Source: Diabrotica undecimpunctata
Taxonomy: Eukaryota > Arthropoda > Insecta > Coleoptera > Chrysomelidae
NCBI RefSeq assembly: GCF_040954645.1
Contig: NC_092804.1
Coordinates: 40,143,753-40,207,752, forward strand
Direction: 5' to 3'
DNA length: 64,000 bases
The stretch's first letter is position 1. Each line of letters opens with the position of its first letter. Under the pieces are notes generated by a model. That model was not told where the DNA came from. It did no database searches and saw only the letters and a list, made by a program, of their open reading frames with translations. Shown piece after piece: positions 32,776 through 44,589 of the stretch. Made by a program: the position numbers and the translations under genes.

Positions 32776-34600
32776 AATTTGTAACGAGGTTGCTAAAATA
32801 GGAAGAATATCAATTTTTTCTCATCTGTGACTTTATTTAACATTTTAATAAAAGGCGATCTAGCCTATCTCAAATAATTTTGATAATAAATTTTGATTCT
32901 TGAGTGGGTTCCATGATATAGCACAAAATTAATAAATATCCACTATTAGTGTTTATATGCTCCAAATTGTATGCCAGAACGCCTTCTTATTCGGCGGAGC
33001 CATCTGCAAGGCCTCCTTAAGAGTGAAACCCCCGTAGAACATATAATAGCTATACAATTGTCCTTTGCTGATAGAGTTTCGATATGGCTAAGTTTAGTTT
33101 TTCAGATAGAAAATATGTGTTGAAAGTATTGAACAACATAATACCATGTTCTAACTTTTAAAACATGGAAATACAGCTACCAGCAAAGATATAATCTTAG
33201 TTATATGTGATAGATCAGGTTTAAAATGACCTTGGGTTAGCTTTAAGAACCTCTTAATAATTGCCCTTCACATATCCCTTTGCAATAGTTATTGATAACT
33301 TCAAAAATTTGTGCAGTGATTATCATTAACAGTGTAGAGAAGTCAAATTCATTATTCCTTAAATAAACTAAAAGCAGCTATAATGTTAAATGAAAAAGTT
33401 CTTTAGTAAAAAAATATAACTTCTCGCTATAATAAAAATAACTGTAATATTATGTAATTGTGTACTGTTCAATTATTTCATTGTTGTTTTGCCAAATTCA
33501 AGTTGGTGCATTCACAACTGACAAATCAATCGAAATGACAGTGTTTAGTCAACGTACGGGCCTAACTGTAAAGTGTATATACATAATAAAATTGAATTGA
33601 GGCCTCTCCTAACCTTGTGTATTTTCTAATTATATCCATACTCTATATACTACTACTGACTGATAACTCTTCATCTGTATTCTACCACAATTATGGGATT
33701 ATATCTATAGTATCTTATCGTAAAGAAGTATATACATGTAAACATTATTACGCACAAAAGTATATCTTGTGGGCTAGACCAAAAAATTGATCAATAATGG
33801 ATTTTATATATAAAAAGGTTCTGTGGCAGATGAAAATATTACAAATACTTTCCGTGTGCATAAAATATATCAAAACATTTTATTTTCAGAGAATAATTTC
33901 TACAAAAATATAAACATCTTGAGTTGATAAATATATTGACCCCCTTACTCTAGTTATCTGTATATCAATGGACTAATAATTTATCTCTGATTAGTATTTA
34001 AAATTATTTTCTCAATTCCACAATAATTTACTCGTAGTACATTTCTCTTTTTATTCATTATTGTCAGGGCTCTAGGCTTATTACCTTTGTTTCTCAATAA
34101 ATGAACATGAATCTTACATTAAATTAGGGAGCTGATATATTAGATCAGCACAAGTGCATGTGACAAGGAACATACAGTTCAATAAAAAGATTCATAAATA
34201 GTTTTGAAAGAAACTGATGGTAAAAGAGGAAAATTAAGAAAATAGAACAAAATGGCATGGAAGAATTGAAGTACATCAATGCCATCTTTGGGTGCGTGGC
34301 TTGTGACGTCATTGGTATGTGATATCAGAGATGAGTGATGAGGGATGTCTTTGTTGTTCTTTGTAAAATTGTTTCACTTCTCTTTAAACTGTCATCATTG
34401 GTCTCCCTAGCATCAATACTATATTTAAAATGTCTCCAGTTTTTCCTTGATGATTGGGAAAGGGTCCTAGCCTCCATTCCAACATAATTTAAAATAGATA
34501 AAGGCAGATTTCACCGATGGTACCCATTCTAATAAATGTCATTTTAGCATTTTCCACGCGTTGCTTTATTTCTTTCGGATGCTTCCTTGGAATCTTGATG
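32776..34600. other. Non-coding stretch
   Basis: AT-rich, with no recognised gene. Confidence 0.35.
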
Positions 34601-34607
34601 TTGCTGC

Positions 34608-34625
34608 CGTGTGTGTGTGTGTGTG
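34608..34625 (+). repeat. Short (GT)n microsatellite
   Basis: Eight or so GT units. Confidence 0.8.
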
Positions 34626-34721
34626 GAAGGATAATGGCACGGAATCAAGTCCATTTGCCACAGAAAGTTGTATACAGAACTTTTCTTATAATATGAATAC
34701 AAAGTTGAGGGTTATGCTGCT

Positions 34722-35600
34722 TTAAATTTCTATTTTTACTTCTTTAATAAAATTTACTAGAAGTTCTAAAGTGTTTCTATTGGCAGTTAATAAAATGTGT
34801 GATAGATTTAATGGAAGAAAATATTTCATTTTAATTAGTTTACGAATTAAATCATCTGATTTTTTTACATGTTTTTTGCAACCGAAGAATATATGGTTGA
34901 GATCTCCGTAAGAGTTCTGATCACAACTACAGGCCGATGACTGTATAATGCCCAGCTTAGCAAGGTGCGATGGAAATGTTGCTGCCGAGATATATATGTT
35001 TTAATCTGTTCAATCACTACATAGTTAATTGCTAATTATGTATCATAATTTGTTATCTTTGTGTTAAAGTGCAATCAGTACATGTTGCTAAGGTAATAAA
35101 CGGGACTTCCTGTATAAGGGAACTTTTATTAAAATCTTCTAGAGCAACTTATAAATTCGGAGTAGATTTTGAAGAGCAGAAGTGATAGAATACGTCCGTC
35201 TCTGTCGTACTCCTCTCACAGAATTGAGATTGCCACTGTAATGATGTTATTTCTGTGCTTTTCATGACTCCTATGATATCTAAGAGTACTCTGTACAACC
35301 GAGCAGTGAGACTGACTATACACGCCTCTAGTGCCGTTTTTCTCCACGACGGTACTGATCTATATATTAACGTTACTCGTATCATTTCTGTGTACTACCA
35401 AAAGGTCAGTTGGTCGGTTTTACGTACAACTCTTCTGAAGTTCCAGAATAGTTTTTTTAGTCCTGTTGATAATATTATTCATGTTATTGTAGTGAGATTC
35501 TCTTTTTTTACAAGTATTGTTTATCTCTTTACTACGCATCTAAGGAATGAAGTTTGTTACCGGCATCGTTATAACCTTAAACTCTATATCTTAGCTTAAA
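34722..35600 (-). mobile_element. LINE 3' fragment: decayed RNase H and C-terminal Cys/His motif
   Basis: The best part is an open stretch from about 35010 to the stop at 34722-34724. It has HLAKLGIIQSSACSCDQNSY and GDLNHIFFGCKKH, matching the Cys-x-Cys...His...Cys motif after RNase H in Jockey/R1/I-group LINEs. Upstream, SVPSWRKTALEA and a decayed RNase-H-like stretch at 35149-35385 may belong to the same copy; that part is weaker. Confidence 0.55.
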
Positions 35601-36127
35601 GACAAACAAGAGTTTCATTTTTGTATTCCTCCTTAGTGTTCTTTATCTAATAAACTAAATTTTAATCTGAAAATAAAATTATTTGATGTAAATTAAATGT
35701 AATCTAACAATATTTTTAACATAACATTTTATTAGATTTCCTTCTGATTTTTTATGTCCAGGACCATTTTAATTATTCAAGACAGGGTACTTATTTAATG
35801 ACTGCTGCAAGTGTTATATTTGAACTGATCTCTTATCAAGTTTTTGTGCCAAATTTCAATTTTTGGTCAAATATCACACTTTCTCTTTGTTATAATATCG
35901 ACGTTTGGAAATTTATACGTAAAACTATTGTCATGGTAACATTTTTGAAAACTAAAATTTAAAAAGAAGACTACCTATAATATGCATATTAGGAGTACGT
36001 GGATAAAAGTTATACTGTACTTACAGGTAAGAGAAACATAATCTTCGCTCAAGGTCAAGCTATGTTTCAAATGAAAGACCTCAATTAGCGGATCAATTTC
36101 GATTTTCGACGTGGGATAGAATTTTGC
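35601..36127. other. Non-coding stretch
   Basis: Nothing recognised. Confidence 0.35.
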
Positions 36128-36129
36128 TA

Positions 36130-36160
36130 TAGTTTATTTTTATGAACGAGAGAGTAATTA
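36130..36160 (+). repeat. Left terminal inverted repeat of the DD82E element
   Basis: Starts TAGTTTATTTTTATG after a TA. It is the inverse of 38490-38520 with four mismatches. Confidence 0.8.
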
Positions 36161-36632
36161 GCATAATTTTAACTGGTAGCTCCGACCACTCCATGGGCGT
36201 GCTCAAGATTAATTGAAAAATTACTTTGAATAATTGTAAAAAATAAATTAATTATTTCAGTGTTATAAAGTGTTATGTGTATGTAAACAAAAGTGACCTC
36301 TTTTATCACACACTATATTAGAACTGACTGGCCTACATTAAAAAGGGTTTTATAAAATTCACATTTTTTTTAATTTTTAAAAATTACAAAAGAGAAAAAG
36401 AGTTTTTAAAACCGTCTAAGGTATGTTAAATAGATGAATAAAAATATTAATATAAAACTTACAGCTACTTGTTACAAATCCAAATCAGATTCAGAAGATG
36501 AAATTTCAGAACCAAGATTTATAATAACTGGCTCGATCATTTTATCAGTAATATTGTCCAGCTTCCACATTTTTTCCTCTTATTTAATAGTGTGATTTAC
36601 TGCCTTTTCCCAGTTTTCAGGTTTTACATTAT

Positions 36633-37835
36633 TTACGGCCTCCAAAAACAACTTTTAACATCATGAATTTTAAAAGTGGTATTTTTTCTTGAAACTTCAC
36701 TCTTTATCTGTGCCCATACCAGTTCAATCGGGTTTAATTCACAATGATATGGTGGGGATCTAAGTACTGTCATTCCACGATTTTTGGCAATTTCATCAAT
36801 TTCGTATTTTTTAAAATTTTTCTTTATGAAGGGCACACAACGAATAAAGTTCCTTTCTTATAGATCTGAGATGGTACATAATATTTTTTGAACTCAGCCA
36901 ATTCTGCAAGTCATTTTTAACCACTTGGTTGTGGGCAGTCCTTCTATAAGTCTGGAGTGATAACTTGCATTATCCATTACTATTACACAGTTCTTAGGAA
37001 GAAGATCTATCATTTGTTCGAACCATTCTTGAAAGACATCAGCGTTCATGTCTTCATGGTAGTCACCGGTACAAGTTGATTCAAAAGTTAATAAACCACC
37101 TTCAACAAAACCGTCTGAACTGCCAATGTGTACTATTATCAGCCTGCGTCCCTTTTCTGATGGTGGGTTTAAACCAGTAGATAAGTTATTTACAAAAGCG
37201 TGCCTTTGACTTGTAACAGTTTCATCCTGCCAAAATTTATTTGGTGTATGACCCTCGTTGATCCATGTTTCATCAAGATATATTTTTCTTTTTTGGTTTC
37301 TCATTTCCTTTATGGTTCTTAGAAAATGTCTTCTCCATATGACAATATCGCTTCTTTCTAATAAAATAGACTTTCTGGGATTCTTTTTCCAGCGGAAGCC
37401 TATTTCTTTTAAAAGTTTCCATAACGTACTTTGACTCATTTCTGGGTAATCCTTATCATCTCGAACTGAGACAAGAACTTTATCCAATGTTGGAAATTCT
37501 TGTCTAAAGAAGAATTCATGCACTTTCCGTCGAAGTCCTTCTTTAAAATGATATTCTATTTGAAATTTTGGTTTCCCTGGAGCATTACGTGGCATTTGAA
37601 AACTACCACATTTCTCTTCTTTAATAACTCTGTAAATCGTAAATTTCCCAACACCAAGTGTACTGCTAACTAACTCAACGGTCTCATCAACACTTTCACA
37701 TAAACGTTTGTCTGTAAATGATTTAAAACAATTAAATATTAATGTTTTTTCATTAACTGTTAGAGGACCAATTTTTCGGCGTTTACACGGCACTTCCAAA
37801 TTTTCCATAACACTAGTATACACAATAAACTGCAC
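36633..37835 (-). pseudogene. DD82E transposase, two compensating frameshifts
   Basis: The N-terminal frame (37835-36894, 313 codons; the true start may be the Met at 37808 in MENLEVPCKRRK) holds a paired helix-turn-helix DNA-binding region and most of an RNase-H-like DDE domain. Catalytic residues: Asp188 in KIYLDETWINEG, Asp288 in VIVMDNASYHS (codon 36972-36974), and Glu in ELNPIELVW (codon 36723-36725). The second Asp and the Glu are separated by 246 bases, exactly 82 codons. A frameshift near 36900-36935 and another near 36840-36850 cancel out; the stretch between them reads LQNWLSSKNIMYH in the middle frame. The N-terminal two thirds is intact, so the decay is recent. Confidence 0.85.
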
Positions 37836-38044
37836 CTTGCAACTGAAGTACCTACTTTTAGTGAACTGTTAAGAATTTTGAATACGCCACTTGGACCTTC
37901 CTATATACAAAATGGAAAAACCCACTATCACATTTTCTGTGGAATAAGTTTAGAAGGTAATTATCTAGTCAATTACTGTCGTAGATTCCTGGAATTAAAG
38001 AATTAAATGTTTGATTGTTGAAACCCTTACTTCGTGGAATGCAC

Positions 38045-38195
38045 TCATTTCAGATAAAATAAAACGTTTTATTTTATCTAAAGAATTAAACTTTATTTTG
38101 CAAATAGGCAAAGAATTAAACTTTATTTTGCAAATAGATAAAATAAAACGTTTTATTTAATCTAAAGAATTAAACTTTATTTTGCAAATAGGTAG
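38045..38195 (+). repeat. Tandem AT-rich repeat inside the DD82E element
   Basis: Three copies of AAAGAATTAAACTTTATTTT alternate with two copies of the palindromic ATAAAACGTTTTATTT. Confidence 0.85.
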
Positions 38196-38489
38196 GTACT
38201 TATTAAACTTTTATTGGTTATATATAACCAATAAAATAAACATCTTACATTTCTTGCAAATTCATTAGTACCTGTTAACCTCCATCACTCCGACACTGGC
38301 AACCTTATTTAGGGATTAGTAACCCTCACAACTATTGTATTCTATTCTGCTCCAACATTTATACCTGGTGTTCATACTCAATTTAAAATTGTTTTCCTAT
38401 ATACTTCTGTAAACTTGTTGACAAATATCTGTTTTTCATTGAGTCACCCATATCAACAGTTTAGGGATTTGCATACATAATTTATTGTT

Positions 38490-38520
38490 TTATTACTCTC
38501 TCATACATAAAAATACACTA
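38490..38520 (-). repeat. Right terminal inverted repeat of the DD82E element
   Basis: Ends CATAAAAATACACTA before a TA and mirrors 36130-36160. Confidence 0.8.
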
Positions 38521-38522
38521 TA

Positions 38523-39560
38523 GTGGGCGATACTCAAAAAATTGACAGTAAAACCTCGTTGATAACTAATCTATAATATAATGCCAAACCATAATTTAAT
38601 CGAAAATTAAAAGAAGATATCTGAACAACTGCAAGACTAACATTTCTGTTTCTGTTTTAAAAAAAGTTAGCTAGGACAGTTTCTAAAAGAATTATCTTAT
38701 TATGGAATTAAAATATTCGAAGATATTCATCATTCACATCTATATTTCTCCGAATGTTTATTTTGTTTAATGTCAATTTAATATATCAAATAAAGCACGC
38801 AATAAAAAATTTTATGGCTAATATAGTCTAACGAAAAATATCAATTAGGTTGTTTTACGCACAAAATGAAGTTCATCCTATTTTATAATGCCTCTTCTCT
38901 TGCCACATTCTTTCGAAGTTCGAAGGTAAGTTACTAAAATTGTATGAATGCGGAGCTTTTGATCATTTCGCTGGTCGGAGCATCCGGTAACTCGAAGTAA
39001 AATTATGTCATTTCGCGCACTCCACCATAACTGGCGTTTTGCAGTATCTTAGGTAAAACTAGAGGTAATAATAGGTGGTTGAATGAATCAAGAAGTAAAA
39101 GATTATACTGCCTATTTTTCCATTTAAAAATGAGCTTAAACAATGGTCTATTTTTAGAGTTGAAAAAGATTTAAGTCTAAAGTTTATAAAGTTTTTACTC
39201 TTCTACGTTCTAAAAAAGCGTCTCTTTAGCATATTTTGTATACTTACCAGAAAATATTTAAATTGTCTCCTAATATTATTTTAGTTTTCAAATTTTTTAC
39301 CACTAGACTAGTTTTCCACTTACATGTATCATCATGGACCAATGTTTTTAGTCATCTACGTTAGGATGCGAAATTTGAATTTAATGTACAGTCGAAAAAA
39401 ATAGAAACAGTTTAATTAAGCTGTTTGTTGAAATTTAGGGACTTGTAGCAAAGCAATGGAAAAGAAAACGTAGATATAAAAATTAAACTTATGTAGCTCA
39501 GATATGAGTAAATCATACATACTTGTTGAGGCCCAAAACTAGATTCGTACTCTACATTCA
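38523..39560. other. Non-coding stretch
   Basis: Nothing recognised. Confidence 0.35.
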
Positions 39561-39569
39561 ACTTTTTTA

Positions 39570-41280
39570 AGAGTTAGTTTTGTTAAATTTACCAACATAT
39601 TTGTACTCCTAGCTCTGTCAGTGGTTTGAACATTTCTCTTCTATTTACAGAGTCGTAATCTGCTTTGTAGTCTATAAATATGTGATGAGTTTTGTTTGCA
39701 AGGCTCAGGTTTGCAATCTGATCAATTGTCCATTTACCACCTCTGAAACCAACCTGATATTTTCCTACTATTCGTTCTGCGTGTGGTGCCATACGGTGGC
39801 ATAGTATTGTCGAAAATATTTTCTACGCTGCATTTAGAAGCTTAATTCCTCTGTGGTTAGAGCATTCAAAGACATCTCCTTCTTTGTGTATAGTGTAAAG
39901 TATTCCAATATTCCATTCGCTGGAAAGGGATTTCTTTTATGAGCTGTTGTGCCATTGTGGTATCGTGGCTACCTCCTTCAGTTGGGAGATTATCTATTCC
40001 GGGTGATTTTTTTCTGGCTAGTTTTTTAACTGCTTCTTTAACTTCAAGAATTGTTCTTCTTCTTCTTCTTTAGGTACCGTCTCCTCTAAGGAGCTTGGTA
40101 ATCATCACAGCTATTTTGACTTTTGAGATTGCAGCTCTGAACAAGTCGACGGAACTGCAATTATACCACTTTCCCAGATTGTTGAGCCAGGAGATGCGTC
40201 TTCTTCCAATACTTTGTTTTCCCTGCTTTATGGTTTGTAGCAACACATATTTATCCCCTCTCATAACGTGGCCGGGATATTGTAACTTTCTTATCTTAAT
40301 CGTATTCATGATTTCCATTTCCTTTGTCATATTTCTGAGGACCTCAACATTTGTTATTCGGTCTACCCAAGTTATTTTTAATATTCTTCGGTAGGTCCAC
40401 ATCTCGAATGCTTTAAGTCGATGGCTCACCTCTTTCTATAAGGTCCAGGCCTCCACCCCATACAGCAGCACCGAAAACACATATGAACGTAATATTCTTA
40501 TTTTGAGTTGCAAACTAAGGCCTCTACTGCATAATACTTTTCTTATCTTATTAAATGTTGCTCTAGCTTGTCCAATTCTCATTTTTATTTCTTCTGTATA
40601 CTCGTTATTTTCATTAATAATTGTACCAAGATATCTGTATTTTTTTACTTTTTCTATTGGAGCCCCTCTTATGTTTAAAATGTCTTGTTGTTGTGCTTTG
40701 GACATTTTAATAAATCTTGTTTTATTTGCATTAAGCGTTAGTCCGCTTTCCTTACTAGCATTTACTACATCATCTAAAAGTGTCTGTAGATCTTGTATAT
40801 TCTCTGCAATTAGTATAGTATCATCGGCATATCTGATATTGTTGATGTGTCTGCCGTTGACTTTCATTCCAATTGTTACATTTTCGAGTGATTTTTCAAT
40901 TATTTCTTCCGAATATAGATTGAACAATAAGGGGGATAGTATGCAACCTTGCCTTGCGACTCTTTTTATCTCTACTTCTACCGAAAGTTCTTTGCCTACT
41001 CTGACTTGCTGTTTGGTTGCAGTAGAGATGAGTTATTATTCTTAAGTCTTTTTTGTCAATGTGTTTATCTTTAAGTAACTGTATAAGACGGTTGTGTCGG
41101 ACCTTATCGAACGCCTTATTGTAATCAATAAAACAAACATAGAGTGGTTGGTTTACATCCATACATCTTTGCATGAGAACGTTAAATCCAAATAATGCCT
41201 CTCGTGCATTGCATCTCGTGCATCTCCGAGAATTGTTGGTAGTTTGTAAAAAAACTGTTAAAAAACGACAGTTCTTTTCA
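39570..41280 (-). mobile_element. Outer LINE copy, interrupted by a second LINE
   Basis: Minus-strand pieces lie on both sides of the insertion at 40056-41228. 41238-41265 encodes YKLPTI, which joins across the target duplication to LEVKEAVKKLARKKSPGIDN (40046 on). Then come HRGIKLLNAA (about 39850), GKYQVGFRGGKWTIDQIANL (about 39740) and IFIDYKADYDSVNRREMF (about 39650, first RT Asp). It ends before the FADD block. It is dead and older than the inserted LINE. Confidence 0.72.
40056..41228 (-). mobile_element. Inner LINE copy with (GAA)n tail and 9-bp target duplication
   Basis: AGAATTGTT stands at 40047-40055 and 41229-41237. Reading on the minus strand: FIDYNKAFDKVRHNRLIQLL (about 41120), a frameshifted GVRQG region, IRYADDTILIAENIQDLQTL (about 40830, catalytic Asp pair), KTRFIKMS, YRYLGTIINEN, SYVFSVLLYGVEAWTL (about 40450), RRISWLNNL (about 40190), then the (GAA)n tail at 40054-40070. 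It is 5' truncated with at least two frameshifts. Confidence 0.85.
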
Positions 41281-42500
41281 TTTTCACAAATTCCTAAATT
41301 ATCGTCTTATGTTTTTCATCATGACTAACATTATCGATCTCAAAACTCCAGTAACCTTTAGGGTTATTCTCAATTTTAAGCTTTCATAAAGGTACCAAGA
41401 AATTTTGTTATCGGGATATCTCAACAAAAAAGGAATTATTTGGAGGTTGGAACAACGTTGTGGCCACTAAATTGCCTATAAAAACTGTCATCAAGAAAAG
41501 CCGTTACAGTGGCGGCATAGCAAAGGTTGTCCCCACTTGGATTGTGAATTTTAATGATTGGTCGCTTATTTATCATACAAAATATGTTACTTTATTATAT
41601 GTTGAATTGCAGGCAATAATTCTTGCAATTCATATAAATATTCCTATCAACTTGACGATGAAACTGTAGTTAAAACTTTTATAGGCAGTTTTACCACTTA
41701 CCTTTCGGATGATTCATTTTCATGCTATTGAATCATCTATGATTCTTTTCCATTGTTTAAAGTTAACTTGCACAAAACAATTTTTGAATTGTCAATTAGA
41801 TTTTAGAATCGATTTTTGTTCGGAAGGCTGTTAACTATCTGCAGTCATTAAGATACCGCGAAATCAACCAATTATCTTTTTTAACAACAATAGTAGATTC
41901 GATTTTAAGCTTAAGAGTTATGACATAAGACGAATTCGCACTAATTGCTTAGAATGCGGTTATATCATTTGTAAAAGTTTGAGTGTCTTTTATTGTTACA
42001 TGGTTGTTATATTGTAGATATACAGGATTATTCGTCACTTGATATCCAAGTCTGCCACTTTTTAAACATACGATCATTATGTTGTTTTTCCATATATGCA
42101 AGCATATCTTTTGTTAACAAAGCTCATAAAACGATAGATTTATATAATGATTGTGTTGTTTTTCACGAAACTATACATATCTTATGTTAACAAAGCTCAT
42201 TAAACAACAGATTTATATTTATGAAAGTAGAAGGTTAAACGAAAAACAAAGAATTACAAGATCCGAAACGTCATAACTATCTTGCCGTCTGTTTTAAATA
42301 AATATTTTACCCTATTATACAAACTGACAATACAAAATAATAATTTTGAGTTACCACTGCGAATGTGTTGAGAAGAGAAAAGAATAGTCCTTACAAAACA
42401 TTTTTTACGTATGAACTTGATTCCATATATTTGATCCAATTTAAATTAACTTTGCTTCGATTATTGTTGATCATATAATTATTTTGATCTTTTGGGGACA
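41281..42500. other. Non-coding stretch with a 71-bp tandem duplication
   Basis: No gene recognised. The duplication at 42086-42226 is listed separately. Confidence 0.4.
42086..42226 (+). repeat. 71-bp tandem duplication
   Basis: Two adjacent diverged units share TGTTAACAAAGCTCAT(A/T)AAAC followed by AGATTTATAT. Confidence 0.7.
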
Positions 42501-42509
42501 ATTTATAGA

Positions 42510-43640
42510 GATCTAAATAAGAGGGGGTGGCTCAAAACGGGATAGTTAAAATTTTTTGACTCGAAGCTCATTAACCATGCTACTCGCATCTATCGTGTTT
42601 TACCAGTAACTTTCCATTTTCCCTTTTTTATGTCTAGCTCTACTTATTCTTCCGTAGATTGATGATAACACAGGAAATGTAATATTTTTAATAAAATGTA
42701 AAGTATCTCGTTTTGTCCACCTGACCTGGTCGAGTAAAATGGGATAGCGTTTAGAATAGCGAATAAAGAGAAATAAACATTTTAATCCCGACAAACATCG
42801 CACTAGTACGACTCATCCCCGTTATCCAACTCAGCGTAAGCTTTCTGTGCCCAATGATGACAATCCTGGCACATAACCCAACCGTCTTCAGTCCTAGATT
42901 TAGAGTATAACTTTGTGCAATAAATGCAACTTGGGTCATTGTCCTCTTCTTCTAAACTGCTGTTTTTTCTTCTTTTCTTTGGTTATTTACACACTGATTA
43001 TTTTTATTTTCTTCTCCTTTTTAATGGACTTCTTCTCTATACATACTTCGAGTTCGTCCTTGTCAGGTGTTTAAGTTAGTACAGCCGTTTTTTTTTATCT
43101 CTATTTCATTACTTTTCCTTTCAGCGTGAGGAAGTGTACGAACAAGAGGATCGCATTTTTATAGAATTTACTGCAGAAAACGGGGAGGCATAGATATTAT
43201 GCGAAGTTTCCTTGTCTGCAAGCGGCTGATACGATTTTTGTGGTGTTTTTGGAGAGTCTGGTGGTCGTATTTTTGGAGAATCACCAATATTTTCTGGAGC
43301 ATGCCTTGCTTCTTTTTCACATGCAACTCGGTTTTGTGGTGTTGCTGATGATGTACATAGTGGTCAAGAGCGCTTATTATTTTCTTCGACCGTACCAACT
43401 GCAAGATTGTTCACCGGCATATCTGTGGTTGCTTCTGGCTCAAACATCCAGTCTTCAAAGATTTCCGGATTAAAAGGAGGAATGCCCGTTTTTCTAAACC
43501 CATTTACCGCTGTTTGGATTCTAGCGGCTCTCTTAGCGGCGCTTCCAAAGAGCTTACCTATTTGGCATAATATAATTGGTTGAACTGGATTTTGCAACGT
43601 TCTGACGTGTAGTATGTGCTTACTGGTGATATGCAACTGA
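42510..43640 (-). mobile_element. pogo/Tigger-type transposase, C-terminal fragment
   Basis: The minus strand has SAAKRAARIQTAVNGFRKTG and IPPFNPEIFEDWMF (about 43440-43560), matching the end of the DDE domain in pogo-like elements of insects. A low-complexity linker follows. Near 42800-42950 is a Cys/His cluster (CIYCTKLY, MCQDCHHWAQ) of the PHD-like type found at the C-terminus of these transposases. Frames shift between blocks. AAAACGGGATAG near 42535 and AAAATGGGATAG near 42738 may be remnants of terminal or subterminal repeats. Confidence 0.7.
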
Positions 43641-44362
43641 CGTCTAGAGGTTGTAATAAATAGCAGACAGTTAAATTATGTATAGAACGTCAGTTTCTAT
43701 TGTTACCAAATAATGGATTTCTAATACAATATGCGTCTATTTACAGACGGTACAGTCAATAATATATCTCAATAATTACCTATTTTACATAGTGTAAGAT
43801 ATCCATATAACTTTATTAGGGCAATGTTGAGCTAATAGTGTGTCTAATTTAAATAACTGTTTTTAACCAAAACATCAACCGATTTTAAAACATTTGTACA
43901 TACCATTTTATTAACAAAAGTACTATAGTGTTGTTTACGTACATTACATATCAAAAAAACATTCAAAAAGTGGCAGACAATTGGAAAATTTGTTGGAACA
44001 AACCTATATCAAGAGTAGTATCTTTCACAGTCTCGATTGGACTTCTTTAGACCCTTACCCGCATTGTTGTTTGTCTTGTTAATAGACTGATAGAGTAGAT
44101 ACATATTTACTTAAATAGTTGTTTGAGTTAATATTTTTATACACCTATTCGGTAAGTTATACAGGAGGTTACTAAATGTCAGCGCAAAGTGGCGTAGTGT
44201 AGCTAAGTAAATTTTGGAATTGTAGGTAAGAAATTTTGTTTTGTTGGATTCTACGAAAAATAGAAATCTTGATAGCAGGTATCTTTGAATTTTTGAAGTG
44301 TGAACACAATTGCTTATTCTTAACTTTAATAACATTCATACTAAATGTATCTATTATGTTGT
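43641..44362. other. Non-coding stretch
   Basis: Nothing recognised. Confidence 0.35.
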
Positions 44363-44363
44363 G

Positions 44364-44449
44364 GCGTTGTATTACTTTTCCTCTATAGTAAAATTCTGAG
44401 GCGAGCGTCAAGGAAATAGCGTCATGACACGGCGTCACAGAACTAGCAC
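44364..44449 (+). repeat. Dispersed repeat, second copy of 13479-13556
   Basis: Shares GGCGTTGTATTAC, GCGTCACAGAACTAGC and their spacing with the copy upstream of the RhoGEF exons. Confidence 0.55.
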
Positions 44450-44589
44450 CACTAAATCTTCACATCGATTCAGTACTCTCCATAAAGTCGATTCTAGTCA
44501 TCATAAATTTATTCTAAGCAAGTTACAACAAAATACAAACATTAAATGAAAAGTAAAAAAGAATATCTATCATTAAAAGGTGTAGTAAA

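Larger units (their letters stand above)
36130..38520 (-). mobile_element. Tc1/mariner-superfamily transposon of DD82E type (Sailor-like)
   Basis: TA dinucleotides flank the element (36128-36129, 38521-38522). The ends form inverted repeats of about 31 bp with four mismatches, reading TAGT(T/G)TATTTTTATG, three variable bases, then GAGAGAGTAAT. The single gene is a transposase on the minus strand. A tandem AT-rich repeat (38045-38195) lies inside. The length of 2.39 kb and the wide D-E spacing fit the DD82E (Sailor) branch of the IS630-Tc1-mariner group. Confidence 0.82.

Noticed and set aside
38045..38195. CRISPR-like alternating repeats
   Set aside because: Low-complexity AT repeats of uneven spacing within a eukaryotic transposon; no cas genes and no unique spacers.
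40503..41045. Plus-strand 180-codon frame
   Set aside because: Antisense of LINE RT containing the YADD block.
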